64,000 bases of DNA from Oceanivirga miroungae. GTDB lineage: Bacteria; Fusobacteriota; Fusobacteriia; Fusobacteriales; Leptotrichiaceae. The notes beneath the pieces were generated by a model that was not told where the DNA came from, made no database searches, and was given only the letters and a program-made list of their open reading frames with translations. The first letter of the stretch is position 1, and every line of letters begins with the position of its first letter. The stretch is taken from the NCBI RefSeq assembly GCF_902505095.1, contig NZ_CABWIB010000001.1:944688-1008687 (forward strand). Direction: 5' to 3'. This document shows, one piece after another, positions 1 through 7,815 of this stretch. The position numbers were made by a program, and so were the translations under genes.

Positions 1-569
1 GTTATTAAAATAACTGTAGTTTTTGTTTCACTGCATATTTTTTCTAGTAGTTTTAATACTTGCTTCCCTGTATTGTAATCAAGTGCTCCTGTTGGTTCAT
101 CACATAAAAGAATTTTTGGATTTTTAGATATTGCTCTTGCTATACTTACTCTTTGTTGTTCACCTCCACTTAGTTCATATGGAAAATTGTTTTCTCTTTT
201 TTCTAAACCAACTAAGCTAAGGGCTTTTACAGGTTCAATTCCACCTTCTACTAAGTCATATGCTAACTTAACATTTTCTAATGCTGTTAAGTTAGGAATT
301 AAATTATAGAATTGAAAAACAAAACCAACTATGTTTCTTCTATACATAGTTAGTTTTTTATTATTATATTTAGTTATATCTTCACCATCTATTAAAACAG
401 AGCCACTTGTTGCTACTTCAATACCACCTAATATATTAAGTAAAGTTGATTTCCCCGCTCCAGAAGCTCCTAATATTACTACAAATTCACCATCATCTAT
501 TTTAAAGCTAATATCATTATTTGCAGTTATAAAGTTATATTTTTTATATAAATTTTTAACTTCTATCAA
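1..569 (-). CDS. ABC transporter ATP-binding protein, LolD/MacB-like (partial, C-terminus beyond left edge)
   Basis: The conceptual translation shows a complete ABC ATPase core: Walker [10 protein letters not shown] near residue 36, Q-loop VFQFYN, the signature LSGGEQQR, Walker [13 protein letters not shown], and the frame is still open at base 1. The CDEPTGALD form and the short N-terminus are typical of the LolD/MacB/FtsE class, which partners an FtsX-like permease in lipoprotein release or peptide and antibiotic efflux. No ATG is available. A TTG at 569 sits 8 bases after AAGAAGG, one base beyond the stop of the upstream lipoprotein gene, so it is probably translationally coupled. The permease, if present, should lie beyond the left edge. 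The exact substrate cannot be told. Confidence 0.85.
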   Translation of the reverse strand, partial: MIEVKNLYKKYNFITANNDISFKIDDGEFVVILGASGAGKSTLLNILGGIEVATSGSVLIDGEDITKYNNKKLTMYRRNIVGFVFQFYNLIPNLTALENVKLAYDLVEGGIEPVKALSLVGLEKRENNFPYELSGGEQQRVSIARAISKNPKILLCDEPTGALDYNTGKQVLKLLEKICSETKTTVILI

Positions 570-570
570 T

Positions 571-1089
571 TTAAATACCTTCTTTTAATTCATTAAGTCT
601 ATCTATTACTCTATTTACTCTTTCTTTAAAAATTTTAACTGCATCACGTTTTATTATTTCTTTTTTTATAGCGATTGCTACATATATATTTTCGCCTTCT
701 TTAAATTTACCTAATTCTCTACTTTCTCTTGTTCTTAAATCAGCAATTTCATTAGCAAATTTTTCCATTTGATATTTATCAAACCCAGGTCCGTTTAAGT
801 TAGAATCATTTAGCATAATCATCAACTCTTTATATGCATAATCACTAATTGCTTTGTGCATTCTAGATTCTGCATTTACTTTAGCTGACATTTCAGAATG
901 ACTTTCTTTTGATGCTACAGCTATATCTTTATCATAGTCATATCTTCCTTGCAAGTTAGCTTCAATCACTGATTTCCCTAAATGTGCTTCATGAAAAGAT
1001 CTATCGCTTGTTAATAAAACAGCATTACTACAACTTAGTATACTTATACTTAGTACAAAAATCCCAATATATTTTTTCATATTTTTCAT
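571..1089 (-). CDS. Putative lipoprotein, unknown function
   Basis: 172 residues, beginning with a charged MKNMKK segment, a hydrophobic core and the lipobox SILSC, so the mature protein should be lipid-anchored at Cys20. The remainder is a soluble, mostly helical, charged domain without a motif I recognise. The start at 1089 is supported by AAGGGGG five bases upstream. It lies between thymidine kinase and an ABC ATPase of the LolD/MacB type with very small gaps, so it is probably co-transcribed and could be the periplasmic partner of that ABC system; this is inference from position only. Confidence 0.75.
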   Translation of the reverse strand: MKNMKKYIGIFVLSISILSCSNAVLLTSDRSFHEAHLGKSVIEANLQGRYDYDKDIAVASKESHSEMSAKVNAESRMHKAISDYAYKELMIMLNDSNLNGPGFDKYQMEKFANEIADLRTRESRELGKFKEGENIYVAIAIKKEIIKRDAVKIFKERVNRVIDRLNELKEGI

Positions 1090-1098
1090 TTTTCCCCC

Positions 1099-2031
1099 TT
1101 ATATTAAGTACTCTTTTGCACTTAAATTACATTTATTTAATAAAAATAGAGTTGTCATCATTGAATTTTCTATATTAAACTCTTTTTTGGCATATACTAC
1201 TATATTGCATAATTTACTATACTCTTTCATAAGATCTATTATTGTATAATTACCTTCTATTTTTTTAGAAACACTTTCATTAGAAAAAATTATTATTTTT
1301 TTATGTACCTGTCTTAAATCATTTATTTTATCTCTAATTTCTGAAACTTTTAAACTTGTATCCAGCTTATATACATAATAATCTTTTTTAATATTTTCAT
1401 CTAATTCAGATGAATTTAAGCTTATTACAAATTTTAATTTTAGATTTGCATATTGTCTTTTTCTTACTATATGGTGCATTCTACAACGAGCTTCATAGTT
1501 CTCAACACTACCTATCGAAACTAAAGGGTCATCTTCAAATGCAGGTTCTCCATTTATTAGTCTTTGACTAGAATATGCATTTTTCCCACACACCATACAA
1601 ATAGCTTTTAATTTTGTAACATCATCTGCTAGTGCCATAAGTTCTGGTAATGGTTTAAATGGTTCTGCTCTAAAATCTTGGTCAAGACCTGCTACTATTA
1701 CTCTTTTACCTAAGTCAACATATTTTTTACAAAGTTCTACTATTCCCTCTGGTAAAAATTGTATTTCATCTATTCCTATTACTTCAACATCAATATTTTC
1801 TTGTAATATTTTTTCCATTTGTTCTAAACTACTTACAGAGTATGCTGGGACTGTATTTTTATTATGAGAGTATATTCCGTTTTCACCGTATCTATTATCT
1901 ATGCTAGGACTAAAAACTAAAATTTTTTGTTTTGCATAATTAGCTCTTCTTAATCTTCTTATAAGTTCTTCACTCTTACCTGAAAACATACTTCCTGTTA
2001 CTACTTCTAAACGTCCTATAAAATTCTCCAC
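1099..2031 (-). CDS. tdk: Thymidine kinase (type II) with a C-terminal extension
   Basis: Residues 1 to about 195 are a bacterial type II thymidine kinase: P-loop GSMFSGKS, the DEIQFL Walker B-like motif, the AGLDQDFR lasso motif with FKPLPELMALAD, and zinc ligands CMVC and CRMHH. It phosphorylates thymidine for salvage. Type II enzymes are usually 190-220 residues; this one has about 115 extra residues of unknown function after the zinc motif. The frame opens at 2040 (GTG), but that codon lies inside the ribosome site AAGGGAG; a second GTG at 2031 is 8 bases after it and is the better start. It has its own promoter and leads the unit that continues into the lipoprotein and ABC ATPase genes. 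Confidence 0.93.
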   Translation of the reverse strand: MENFIGRLEVVTGSMFSGKSEELIRRLRRANYAKQKILVFSPSIDNRYGENGIYSHNKNTVPAYSVSSLEQMEKILQENIDVEVIGIDEIQFLPEGIVELCKKYVDLGKRVIVAGLDQDFRAEPFKPLPELMALADDVTKLKAICMVCGKNAYSSQRLINGEPAFEDDPLVSIGSVENYEARCRMHHIVRKRQYANLKLKFVISLNSSELDENIKKDYYVYKLDTSLKVSEIRDKINDLRQVHKKIIIFSNESVSKKIEGNYTIIDLMKEYSKLCNIVVYAKKEFNIENSMMTTLFLLNKCNLSAKEYLI

Positions 2032-2051
2032 AAAACTCACTCCCTTATTAA

Positions 2052-2080
2052 ATTATATTATATATACTTTATTTATGCAA
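2052..2080 (-). promoter_or_regulatory. Sigma70-type promoter of the tdk unit
   Basis: On the minus strand TTGCAT (2075-2080) is followed after 17 bases by TATAAT (2052-2057), just upstream of the AAGGGAG ribosome site of tdk. Confidence 0.7.
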
Positions 2081-2081
2081 T

Positions 2082-2891
2082 TTATTTTTTTATGATATTT
2101 TTATTTAATTTTTTAACCATGAAAAACACACTATGACTATTTCTTTTTGTATCATAAATAACTAAATCCGCATTCTTTATTTTATCTCTATACCTTACTG
2201 CATCTTCCACACTAATGTATTCTACATTTTCATCTGTAACTGATTTGTATCCACCAACTCTTACTATCTTTTTACCTTTTTCTCTCGGCTTTATTTTATC
2301 ATCAAAGTCAATTTCAATATCTAAATCTATATCAGTTAGCTTTATATTATCTAATATTTCTTTTAATTCCTTATTTTCTTTTTTATACTCTTCCAGCTCT
2401 TTTTCAATTTTTTTTACGTATTCTATATACTCAAGATACATAGCTACTGTATTTGAAAATTCACTATCTTTTTTATTATGGTATCTTTTTATACTATCAT
2501 CTAATTTTTGCATACTTTTTATGTATTCTAAATAAATGTTATAGTAAAAAGTTTTGTTATACTCTTTAACTACGCTATATACATATGAACTTACTGGATT
2601 AATACCTACTTTTTGTAAATTTAGTTTAAATTCACTTTTAATATCTAGTATTCCTTTACTTTCACAAAAACTTATACAGTCATTAGCTAGTTTAAGTCTT
2701 AATTTATCAAATTTTAATTTTGGATTTACTAAATTTGAAATTAAATTATCTATAATCATTTCTTTTGTATAATAGGTGTCAATGTAAAAATTTTTTATTA
2801 AACTTTTATCATCATATATATTTAGTATTAAGGATTCTAAAACCTTGTCTTCATTTAATTTATTTATTATATCACTTATTATTTTTTTCAT
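2082..2891 (-). CDS. Coiled-coil protein with DUF2325-like C-terminal domain
   Basis: 269 residues. The first ~145 are helical and unrecognised; residues ~150-190 are a charged coiled coil (KKIEKELEEYKKENKELKE); the C-terminus has the layout of the DUF2325 family: a beta strand ending in GG (KKIVRVGG), a middle stretch, then KNADLVIYDTKRNSHSVFF and a basic end. DUF2325 is a small domain of unknown function in Firmicutes and Fusobacteria. The start codon overlaps the mutL stop as TAATG, so it is translationally coupled to mutL and is the last gene of the long rph operon. The family assignment is by eye and needs a profile search. Confidence 0.6.
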   Translation of the reverse strand: MKKIISDIINKLNEDKVLESLILNIYDDKSLIKNFYIDTYYTKEMIIDNLISNLVNPKLKFDKLRLKLANDCISFCESKGILDIKSEFKLNLQKVGINPVSSYVYSVVKEYNKTFYYNIYLEYIKSMQKLDDSIKRYHNKKDSEFSNTVAMYLEYIEYVKKIEKELEEYKKENKELKEILDNIKLTDIDLDIEIDFDDKIKPREKGKKIVRVGGYKSVTDENVEYISVEDAVRYRDKIKNADLVIYDTKRNSHSVFFMVKKLNKNIIKK

Positions 2892-4546
2892 TACAATATT
2901 CTCTTGTGCATTTTATCTAACATTTCTTTACTTACTTTTGCAATAACTGGCCTACCGTGTGGGCAGTTATACTTGTTTATTTCATGTAGTTTACTAACAA
3001 GTTTTTGCATCTGATTTGCATCTAGTTTTTGCCCTGCCATTATAGAAGATCTACAAGCTATTGATATTATTACATTTTCTCTAATATCAACAACTGAATC
3101 ACTTGTTTTAAGCGACTCTACCATTTTTTCTATAACACTTTTTATACTTACCCTTAATTCAAAGTCAGGAACTTGTCTTACAACTATTTCTTTTTCGCTA
3201 ATTAATTCTATATCAAATTTAAATTCGTTAAATATATCTATATTTGAAAAAATTACATCTTTTGTTATTTCATCAAGCTCTATAACTTCTGGAATTAGTA
3301 ACTGTTTTGCACCTAATATTTGATTAGCATATCTTTCTTTTAACTCTTCATATTTTATACGCTCATGCATTGCATGTTGATCATAAAAATCTATAGAGTC
3401 TTCTTTTTTTACTAATACGTAGGTATCAAAAGCTTGCCCTATTATATCATATATATCCTTTGAATTTTCACTAACAGAAAATATACTTTGTATATATCCT
3501 TTTGGACTATATGAAAAGCTATCAATTTTATCTACTTCTTCTTTCTTATTAGTTTCAGAAATTGTTTCATTCGTATAATCTTTTCTATCATCTAATCTAA
3601 AAAAATCTTCAATTTCTTTTTTTATTTGACCATACACAATTTTTTCATCTGAAAATTTAACTATTTTTTTTGATGGATGCACATTAACATCAACCTCACT
3701 TGGGTTTATGTCATAAAAGATTATAGCAAATGGGTATTTGTGCTTCATAAGTTTCATATAGTAAGCATCGATAACTGCTCTTTCTATTAAATTTGACTTA
3801 GTATATCTATTATTTACATAAGTAAATATATAGTTTTTAGAGGCCCTAAAAATTTCTGAATTCCCTAGATAACCGTACTTAAATTTCTTTAAATTTTTAA
3901 ATATACCCTTACCAAATACTTCATATACAGTATTATCAATTCCTCTACCTGATGTTTTTATTACACTTTTTCCATCAATAACAAGGTTTGTACTAACCTC
4001 TACTGCACTAAGTGCTAGCTTTAGTACTATATCTTTAATATTCATTATTTCTGTTGATTCTTTATTTAAAAATTTTTTTCTGGCAGGGGTATTGTAGAAT
4101 AAGTTTCTAATTTCTATTACAGTTCCTGTTTTCATGGCAACACTTTTATCAGCTATTATATTTCCTCCATATATTGTTACCATATGACCAATTTTCATAT
4201 CATTAGTCTTTGAAGATATATTCATTTTAGATACAGCTGCTATAGAAGCTAATGCTTCTCCACGAAACCCAAAACTAGATAAATTAAATATATCATCTTT
4301 TTTTGATATTTTAGATGTTGCATGTCTTTCAACTGATAAATATATATCGTCTTTTTGCATACCAGTTCCATCATCTGTTATTTTAATATAGTTTAATTTA
4401 TCAGAAATCTCTATTAAAATATTTTTAGCCTTCGCATCTAAGCTATTTTCATAAAGCTCTTTTATTAAAGAAGCATAGTTTTCGACTACTTCTCCAGCAG
4501 CTATTATATTTGATATATTCTCATCTAATATGTGAATTAGTCCCAT
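2891..4546 (-). CDS. mutL: DNA mismatch repair protein MutL
   Basis: 551 residues. The N-terminal GHKL ATPase is plain: AAGEVVENYASLIKELYENSLDA, DDGTGM, a FGFRGEALASIAAVS lid, and NTPARKKFL. The C-terminal dimerisation domain carries DQHAMHERIKYE, which fits the DQHA(X)2E(X)4E metal motif of endonuclease-type MutL, together with SCRSSIMAGQKL and the late CPHGRP motif. This predicts a nicking MutL of the kind found in bacteria that lack MutH. It couples MutS mismatch recognition to strand incision; mutS is not in this window. It is eight bases downstream of the SdpI-like pair and overlaps the next gene by one base. At 551 residues it is slightly short, with a compact linker. Confidence 0.97.
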   Translation of the reverse strand: MGLIHILDENISNIIAAGEVVENYASLIKELYENSLDAKAKNILIEISDKLNYIKITDDGTGMQKDDIYLSVERHATSKISKKDDIFNLSSFGFRGEALASIAAVSKMNISSKTNDMKIGHMVTIYGGNIIADKSVAMKTGTVIEIRNLFYNTPARKKFLNKESTEIMNIKDIVLKLALSAVEVSTNLVIDGKSVIKTSGRGIDNTVYEVFGKGIFKNLKKFKYGYLGNSEIFRASKNYIFTYVNNRYTKSNLIERAVIDAYYMKLMKHKYPFAIIFYDINPSEVDVNVHPSKKIVKFSDEKIVYGQIKKEIEDFFRLDDRKDYTNETISETNKKEEVDKIDSFSYSPKGYIQSIFSVSENSKDIYDIIGQAFDTYVLVKKEDSIDFYDQHAMHERIKYEELKERYANQILGAKQLLIPEVIELDEITKDVIFSNIDIFNEFKFDIELISEKEIVVRQVPDFELRVSIKSVIEKMVESLKTSDSVVDIRENVIISIACRSSIMAGQKLDANQMQKLVSKLHEINKYNCPHGRPVIAKVSKEMLDKMHKRIL

Positions 4547-4554
4547 ATCTCTCC

Positions 4555-4887
4555 CTATTTATCACTTTTATATATTATATACTTATTAAATATTATGTGT
4601 ATTACTATTAAGATGATTAGAATAAATAAGCTGTCTATATTTAATTTTATTGAAAATAAAATTAGTATTATAAAAGATTGCACTATAGCTTCTATCATAC
4701 TTACTTTATATGCTAAGTAATTTACTTTTCTCCAATTATATATATTTTTTATTGAATATTCTGTTCTAAAACCATCTTTTTGAGTTAGTTTATAGTCTTT
4801 TGAGGCTTTTTTGTATCTTAGCCCACAAAACACAACATACATTGGAATTATACTAACTAAAATAAGGTCTATTACTACTTTATTCAT
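4555..4887 (-). CDS. Small membrane protein, SdpI-like (second of a tandem pair)
   Basis: 110 residues with three predicted membrane segments: one at the N-terminus (VIDLILVSIIPMYVVFCGL) and two in the C-terminal half. Between them is GFRTEYSIKN followed by W and N at the expected spacing (YNWRKVNYLAYK), which resembles the G-[YF]-R-T...W..N signature of the SdpI family. SdpI of Bacillus subtilis gives immunity to the SDP cannibalism toxin; most family members have no known role. It overlaps its upstream neighbour by 8 bases and shares YKKAS and the following pattern with it, so the two look like a tandem duplication. The immunity role is not shown here. Confidence 0.65.
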   Translation of the reverse strand: MNKVVIDLILVSIIPMYVVFCGLRYKKASKDYKLTQKDGFRTEYSIKNIYNWRKVNYLAYKVSMIEAIVQSFIILILFSIKLNIDSLFILIILIVIHIIFNKYIIYKSDK

Positions 4888-5239
4888 ACTTTTTAGATAC
4901 CATTATGGTAATTCCATATGAAATTAATATTGATAATAAGTAGCTTATTATTATAAATGTTAATAAGTCTTCACCTAAAAAATGCTTAGAATAAAGCTTT
5001 AGTATATTTTCTGCAATAACTACAGCTACTTGAATTACATATATTACAAAATAAGTTATATATGTTTTTTTATTAACCTCATTGTATATTTCTAGGCTTT
5101 TTTTAGCTGTTTTAAATTGAACACCTACTTTATCTTCTATTTTATCAGCAATAGATGCTTTTTTATATGACATTAGTATAAAATATGATGGTACTAATAA
5201 AAACACTGGTACAAAATAATCAAGTATTATTTTAAACAT
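4880..5239 (-). CDS. Small membrane protein, degenerate SdpI-like (first of a tandem pair)
   Basis: 119 residues with an N-terminal membrane segment (FVPVFLLVPSYFILM) and two more in the C-terminal half. After YKKASIADKIEDKVG it has QFKTAKKSLEIYN, which aligns with the GFRTEYSIKNIYN part of the next protein, so it is a diverged paralogue; the W of the SdpI-type signature is lost. It starts 8 bases after the stop of the response regulator gene. Alone I would call it an uncharacterised membrane protein; the family link comes from its neighbour. Confidence 0.55.
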   Translation of the reverse strand: MFKIILDYFVPVFLLVPSYFILMSYKKASIADKIEDKVGVQFKTAKKSLEIYNEVNKKTYITYFVIYVIQVAVVIAENILKLYSKHFLGEDLLTFIIISYLLSILISYGITIMVSKKYE

Positions 5240-5247
5240 AAAATCTC

Positions 5248-5925
5248 CTATTCTCTTAAAATATATCCAGCTCCCCTTACTGTTTCAATAAGTTTAACTG
5301 GATTATCTTTATTTATTTTCTTTCTAATCCCTGTTATGTATACATCAACTAAGTTACTATTAAATGTAAAACTAACATCCCAAATTTTTTCAGCTATCAT
5401 ACTTCTTGTTAAAATTCTATTTTTATTTTTCAAAAAAAACTCTAATATCTTATATTCTTTATTAGTTAAATCTATTAGTTTATTATTTCTTAAAACTTCC
5501 CTATTTTCTATATTTAATTTTAAGTCACGACACTCTAATATATTTTCATTATTAGCTTGACTGTAACGGTTTATAATTCTCTCTATAGCTTTTAACTTAT
5601 ATGATAATTCAAATACACTTTTTTTTGCTGGATAATAGTCATCTACTCCTAAATAATAACCATCTATTTTAAGATCAACATTTATATCCTTGTAAATAGC
5701 TAATATATACATTTTTTTTGCTCTTATTCTAAGTTTTTCAACTAAATCTAAAAAGTCTAATATATCATCTATATATATTATAGCCATATCATAGTTATCT
5801 ATGTTTTTCAACATTTCTATGTCTAATTCATCTTCTATGTTGTTTATAAAATAGTTTAGCTCTGATAAAATATTTTTATACTTAGTTTTCATACTGTCTT
5901 GTTTACTAAAAAGTAATATTTTCAT
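5248..5925 (-). CDS. OmpR/PhoB-type response regulator with a degenerate receiver
   Basis: 225 residues. The C-terminal half (about 130-225) is a standard OmpR-type winged helix: LTNKEYKILEFFLKN, LTRSMIAEKIW, VDVYITGIRKKI and a final ETVRGAGYILRE. The N-terminal half keeps the receiver outline but not its chemistry: the acidic pair after strand 1 is replaced by S7-K8, the place of the phospho-acceptor Asp appears to be Tyr51 (YDMAIIY), the conserved Thr is not evident, and the conserved Lys is shifted (DDYYPAKKS). No histidine kinase is adjacent. It probably acts without phosphorylation. It sits 3 bases after the cyclophilin gene and immediately before the SdpI-like pair. Confidence 0.85.
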   Translation of the reverse strand: MKILLFSKQDSMKTKYKNILSELNYFINNIEDELDIEMLKNIDNYDMAIIYIDDILDFLDLVEKLRIRAKKMYILAIYKDINVDLKIDGYYLGVDDYYPAKKSVFELSYKLKAIERIINRYSQANNENILECRDLKLNIENREVLRNNKLIDLTNKEYKILEFFLKNKNRILTRSMIAEKIWDVSFTFNSNLVDVYITGIRKKINKDNPVKLIETVRGAGYILRE

Positions 5926-5928
5926 ATT

Positions 5929-6567
5929 TTACTTCTTTTCTAATAATTTTTTTTCTAATTCTTTTATCTTTTTTTCATTTTCTTTTCTTTCTGCATCCCA
6001 TTTTTCAATGTGTGATTTAAATCTATCTAAGTACTCTTCTTTACTTTCACCATTTATTATTACATCTTCAATAATATCTCCAACTTCAATTGATTTTGCT
6101 AAAATTAAATCATCACTTGATTTTAATGTTGCAAAAGCTGTGTAGTTATCATTTAATGAAGGCAATGCTTCTTTTGTTATGAAAAATTGTGAACTACTTG
6201 TATTTTTACCAGCATTAGCCATACCAACCATTCCTGAATAATTGAATTTTAAAAATCCATCAAATTCATCAGGAACTACATAACCTGCTCCACCTGTACC
6301 ATTTGCGTTAGGATCTCCTGATTGTATTACAGCAGCATCAACTCTATGGAATACTAAGTTATCATAAAAATTACTTTCAGCTAAGTATATAAAATTAGCT
6401 ACAGCAAGTGGTGCTGATGTTGGATATAGGAATAAATTTATATCCCCTTTATTTGTAACTATAGTTGCACTTAAATTGTAATTTTCATACATTTTTTCTC
6501 TATCTGTTAAACTTGAACATGCAAGTAGTGATATACCTAACATAACTGTCATTAAAAATTTTTTCAT
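5929..6567 (-). CDS. Cyclophilin-type peptidyl-prolyl isomerase lipoprotein
   Basis: 212 residues. A signal peptide ends in the lipobox SLLACSS, so the enzyme should be lipid-anchored outside the cytoplasm. The cyclophilin fold follows: VTNKGDINLFLYP, PLAVANFIYLAE, FHRV with the catalytic Arg, VIQSGDPNANGTGG, the QFFI motif and a tail of about 50 charged residues (coiled coil, Lys/Glu-rich). It isomerises Xaa-Pro bonds, probably for exported proteins. The FHRV and GDPNANGTGG motifs leave little doubt about the family. Confidence 0.93.
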   Translation of the reverse strand: MKKFLMTVMLGISLLACSSLTDREKMYENYNLSATIVTNKGDINLFLYPTSAPLAVANFIYLAESNFYDNLVFHRVDAAVIQSGDPNANGTGGAGYVVPDEFDGFLKFNYSGMVGMANAGKNTSSSQFFITKEALPSLNDNYTAFATLKSSDDLILAKSIEVGDIIEDVIINGESKEEYLDRFKSHIEKWDAERKENEKKIKELEKKLLEKK

Positions 6568-6574
6568 GTTTTTT

Positions 6575-6934
6575 TTACCTTCCTTCTTGTAATCTTATTT
6601 GTTCTTCTATATTTATTTCCATATTAAAATCATAGTTATATATTGGAAAATCAAATTCAACAACCTCTAATTTTAATTTATCTTTAAAAAATGTTCTACT
6701 ATCTCTAGCTATTTTATCATATATAACTAGTATTAATATTGACTTAGTATCTCCTTGAACTGCTTCAACAAGCTTTACCATTCTATTATTATCTATCCCG
6801 AGACTATTCTTTAATACTCTTTCATAGGCTTCTTCACTTAAAGCTATATCGTATAGGGCATATACAACTTCTGGTAAAACCATGCCAAATAATATTTTAG
6901 GGCTACTTATTTTTTTTATATTTATAACTCCCAT
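6575..6934 (-). CDS. Conserved hypothetical protein between era and the cyclophilin gene
   Basis: 119 residues, soluble, no signal peptide or membrane segment. Secondary structure looks alpha/beta, with a hydrophobic strand SILILVIYDKIARDSR in the middle and an acidic C-terminus. I do not recognise the family. It overlaps the era stop by one base and is followed after 7 bases by the cyclophilin gene, so it is certainly transcribed with them. Coding quality is supported by its length, base composition like the neighbours and tight packing in the operon. Confidence 0.7.
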   Translation of the reverse strand: MGVINIKKISSPKILFGMVLPEVVYALYDIALSEEAYERVLKNSLGIDNNRMVKLVEAVQGDTKSILILVIYDKIARDSRTFFKDKLKLEVVEFDFPIYNYDFNMEINIEEQIRLQEGR

Positions 6935-7815
6935 TATATCTTATACCCCATTTCTTCTATAAATTTCTTGTCTTTTCTCCAATTTTTCTTTATTTTAACC
7001 CACAATCTTAAATTTACTTTTTTAGAAATTAAATTTTCTATTTCTTTTCTTGATTCTATTCCTATTTTTTTTATAAGCTTACCATTTTCACCTATTATTA
7101 TCCCCTTTTGTGATGTTCTTTCAACATAAATAGTAACATCATAATGCCTAATATTAGGTAGAGTTTTAACATTTGTTATTTCAACAACCACACTATGAGG
7201 TATTTCATCTCTTGTATTTAGTAAGATTTTCTCTCTTATAACTTCTATTACGATTCTATTAACACTCATATCAGTGTAATAGTCTTCTGGATAAAACCAT
7301 ATATCATTTGTAAAATATTTTTTTGTAACATCATATATTTTATGAACTCCAATTAAATATTCGCTACTTAATGTTATTATTTCTGAATAACCTTTTAACT
7401 TTTCATCTATTTCTTTAATTTTTTCACTAATATCTTCATCAGTCATTTTATCAATCTTATTTATTACAATTACAAATGGTGTATTAACTTTTAATATATT
7501 TTCATATATAAATAGATCGCCTGTTGATATGACCTCTTCCCCATCTAGAATAAATAATATTACATCTGACTCTTCTAAGGTATTTAAAGATACAGTTGTC
7601 ATGTATTCTCCCATTAAATTTTTGGGCTTGTGAATACCTGGAGTGTCAAAAAATATATATTGAGTATCCGCTATATTTGTTATTCCTTTTATTTGTTCTC
7701 TTGTTGTTCCTGATTTGTCTGAAACTATTGCTAATTTTTCCTTTATCAACCTATTTAATAAAGTAGATTTACCTACATTTGGTCTTCCTATTAATGATAC
7801 ATATCCTGATTTCAT
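6934..7815 (-). CDS. era: GTPase Era
   Basis: 293 residues, the usual Era length. G1 GRPNVGKST (residues 10-18), G2 region SGTTREQIKG, G3 DTPGIHKP, G4 NKID, and a C-terminal KH domain with GIIIGENGKLIKKIG. Era binds the 3' end of 16S rRNA and helps mature the small ribosomal subunit. It begins at the base next to the PBP1A stop and ends overlapping the next gene by one base, so it belongs to the rph operon. Confidence 0.98.
   Translation of the reverse strand: MKSGYVSLIGRPNVGKSTLLNRLIKEKLAIVSDKSGTTREQIKGITNIADTQYIFFDTPGIHKPKNLMGEYMTTVSLNTLEESDVILFILDGEEVISTGDLFIYENILKVNTPFVIVINKIDKMTDEDISEKIKEIDEKLKGYSEIITLSSEYLIGVHKIYDVTKKYFTNDIWFYPEDYYTDMSVNRIVIEVIREKILLNTRDEIPHSVVVEITNVKTLPNIRHYDVTIYVERTSQKGIIIGENGKLIKKIGIESRKEIENLISKKVNLRLWVKIKKNWRKDKKFIEEMGYKI

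Noticed and set aside
2215-2772. Plus-strand open frames with hydrophobic, Ser/Leu/Phe-rich translations
   Set aside because: They lie opposite the coiled-coil gene on the minus strand; their composition is what complementing an AT-rich, Lys/Glu-rich gene gives. No ribosome sites or conserved motifs.
4880-5239. Sensor kinase partner for the response regulator
   Set aside because: The neighbouring membrane proteins are too short and lack H-box and ATP-binding motifs, so they are not histidine kinases.
6575-6934. Cas2-like protein
   Set aside because: The strand ILILVIYD recalls the N-terminal strand of Cas2, but it is in the middle of the protein and there is no repeat array or other cas gene in the window.
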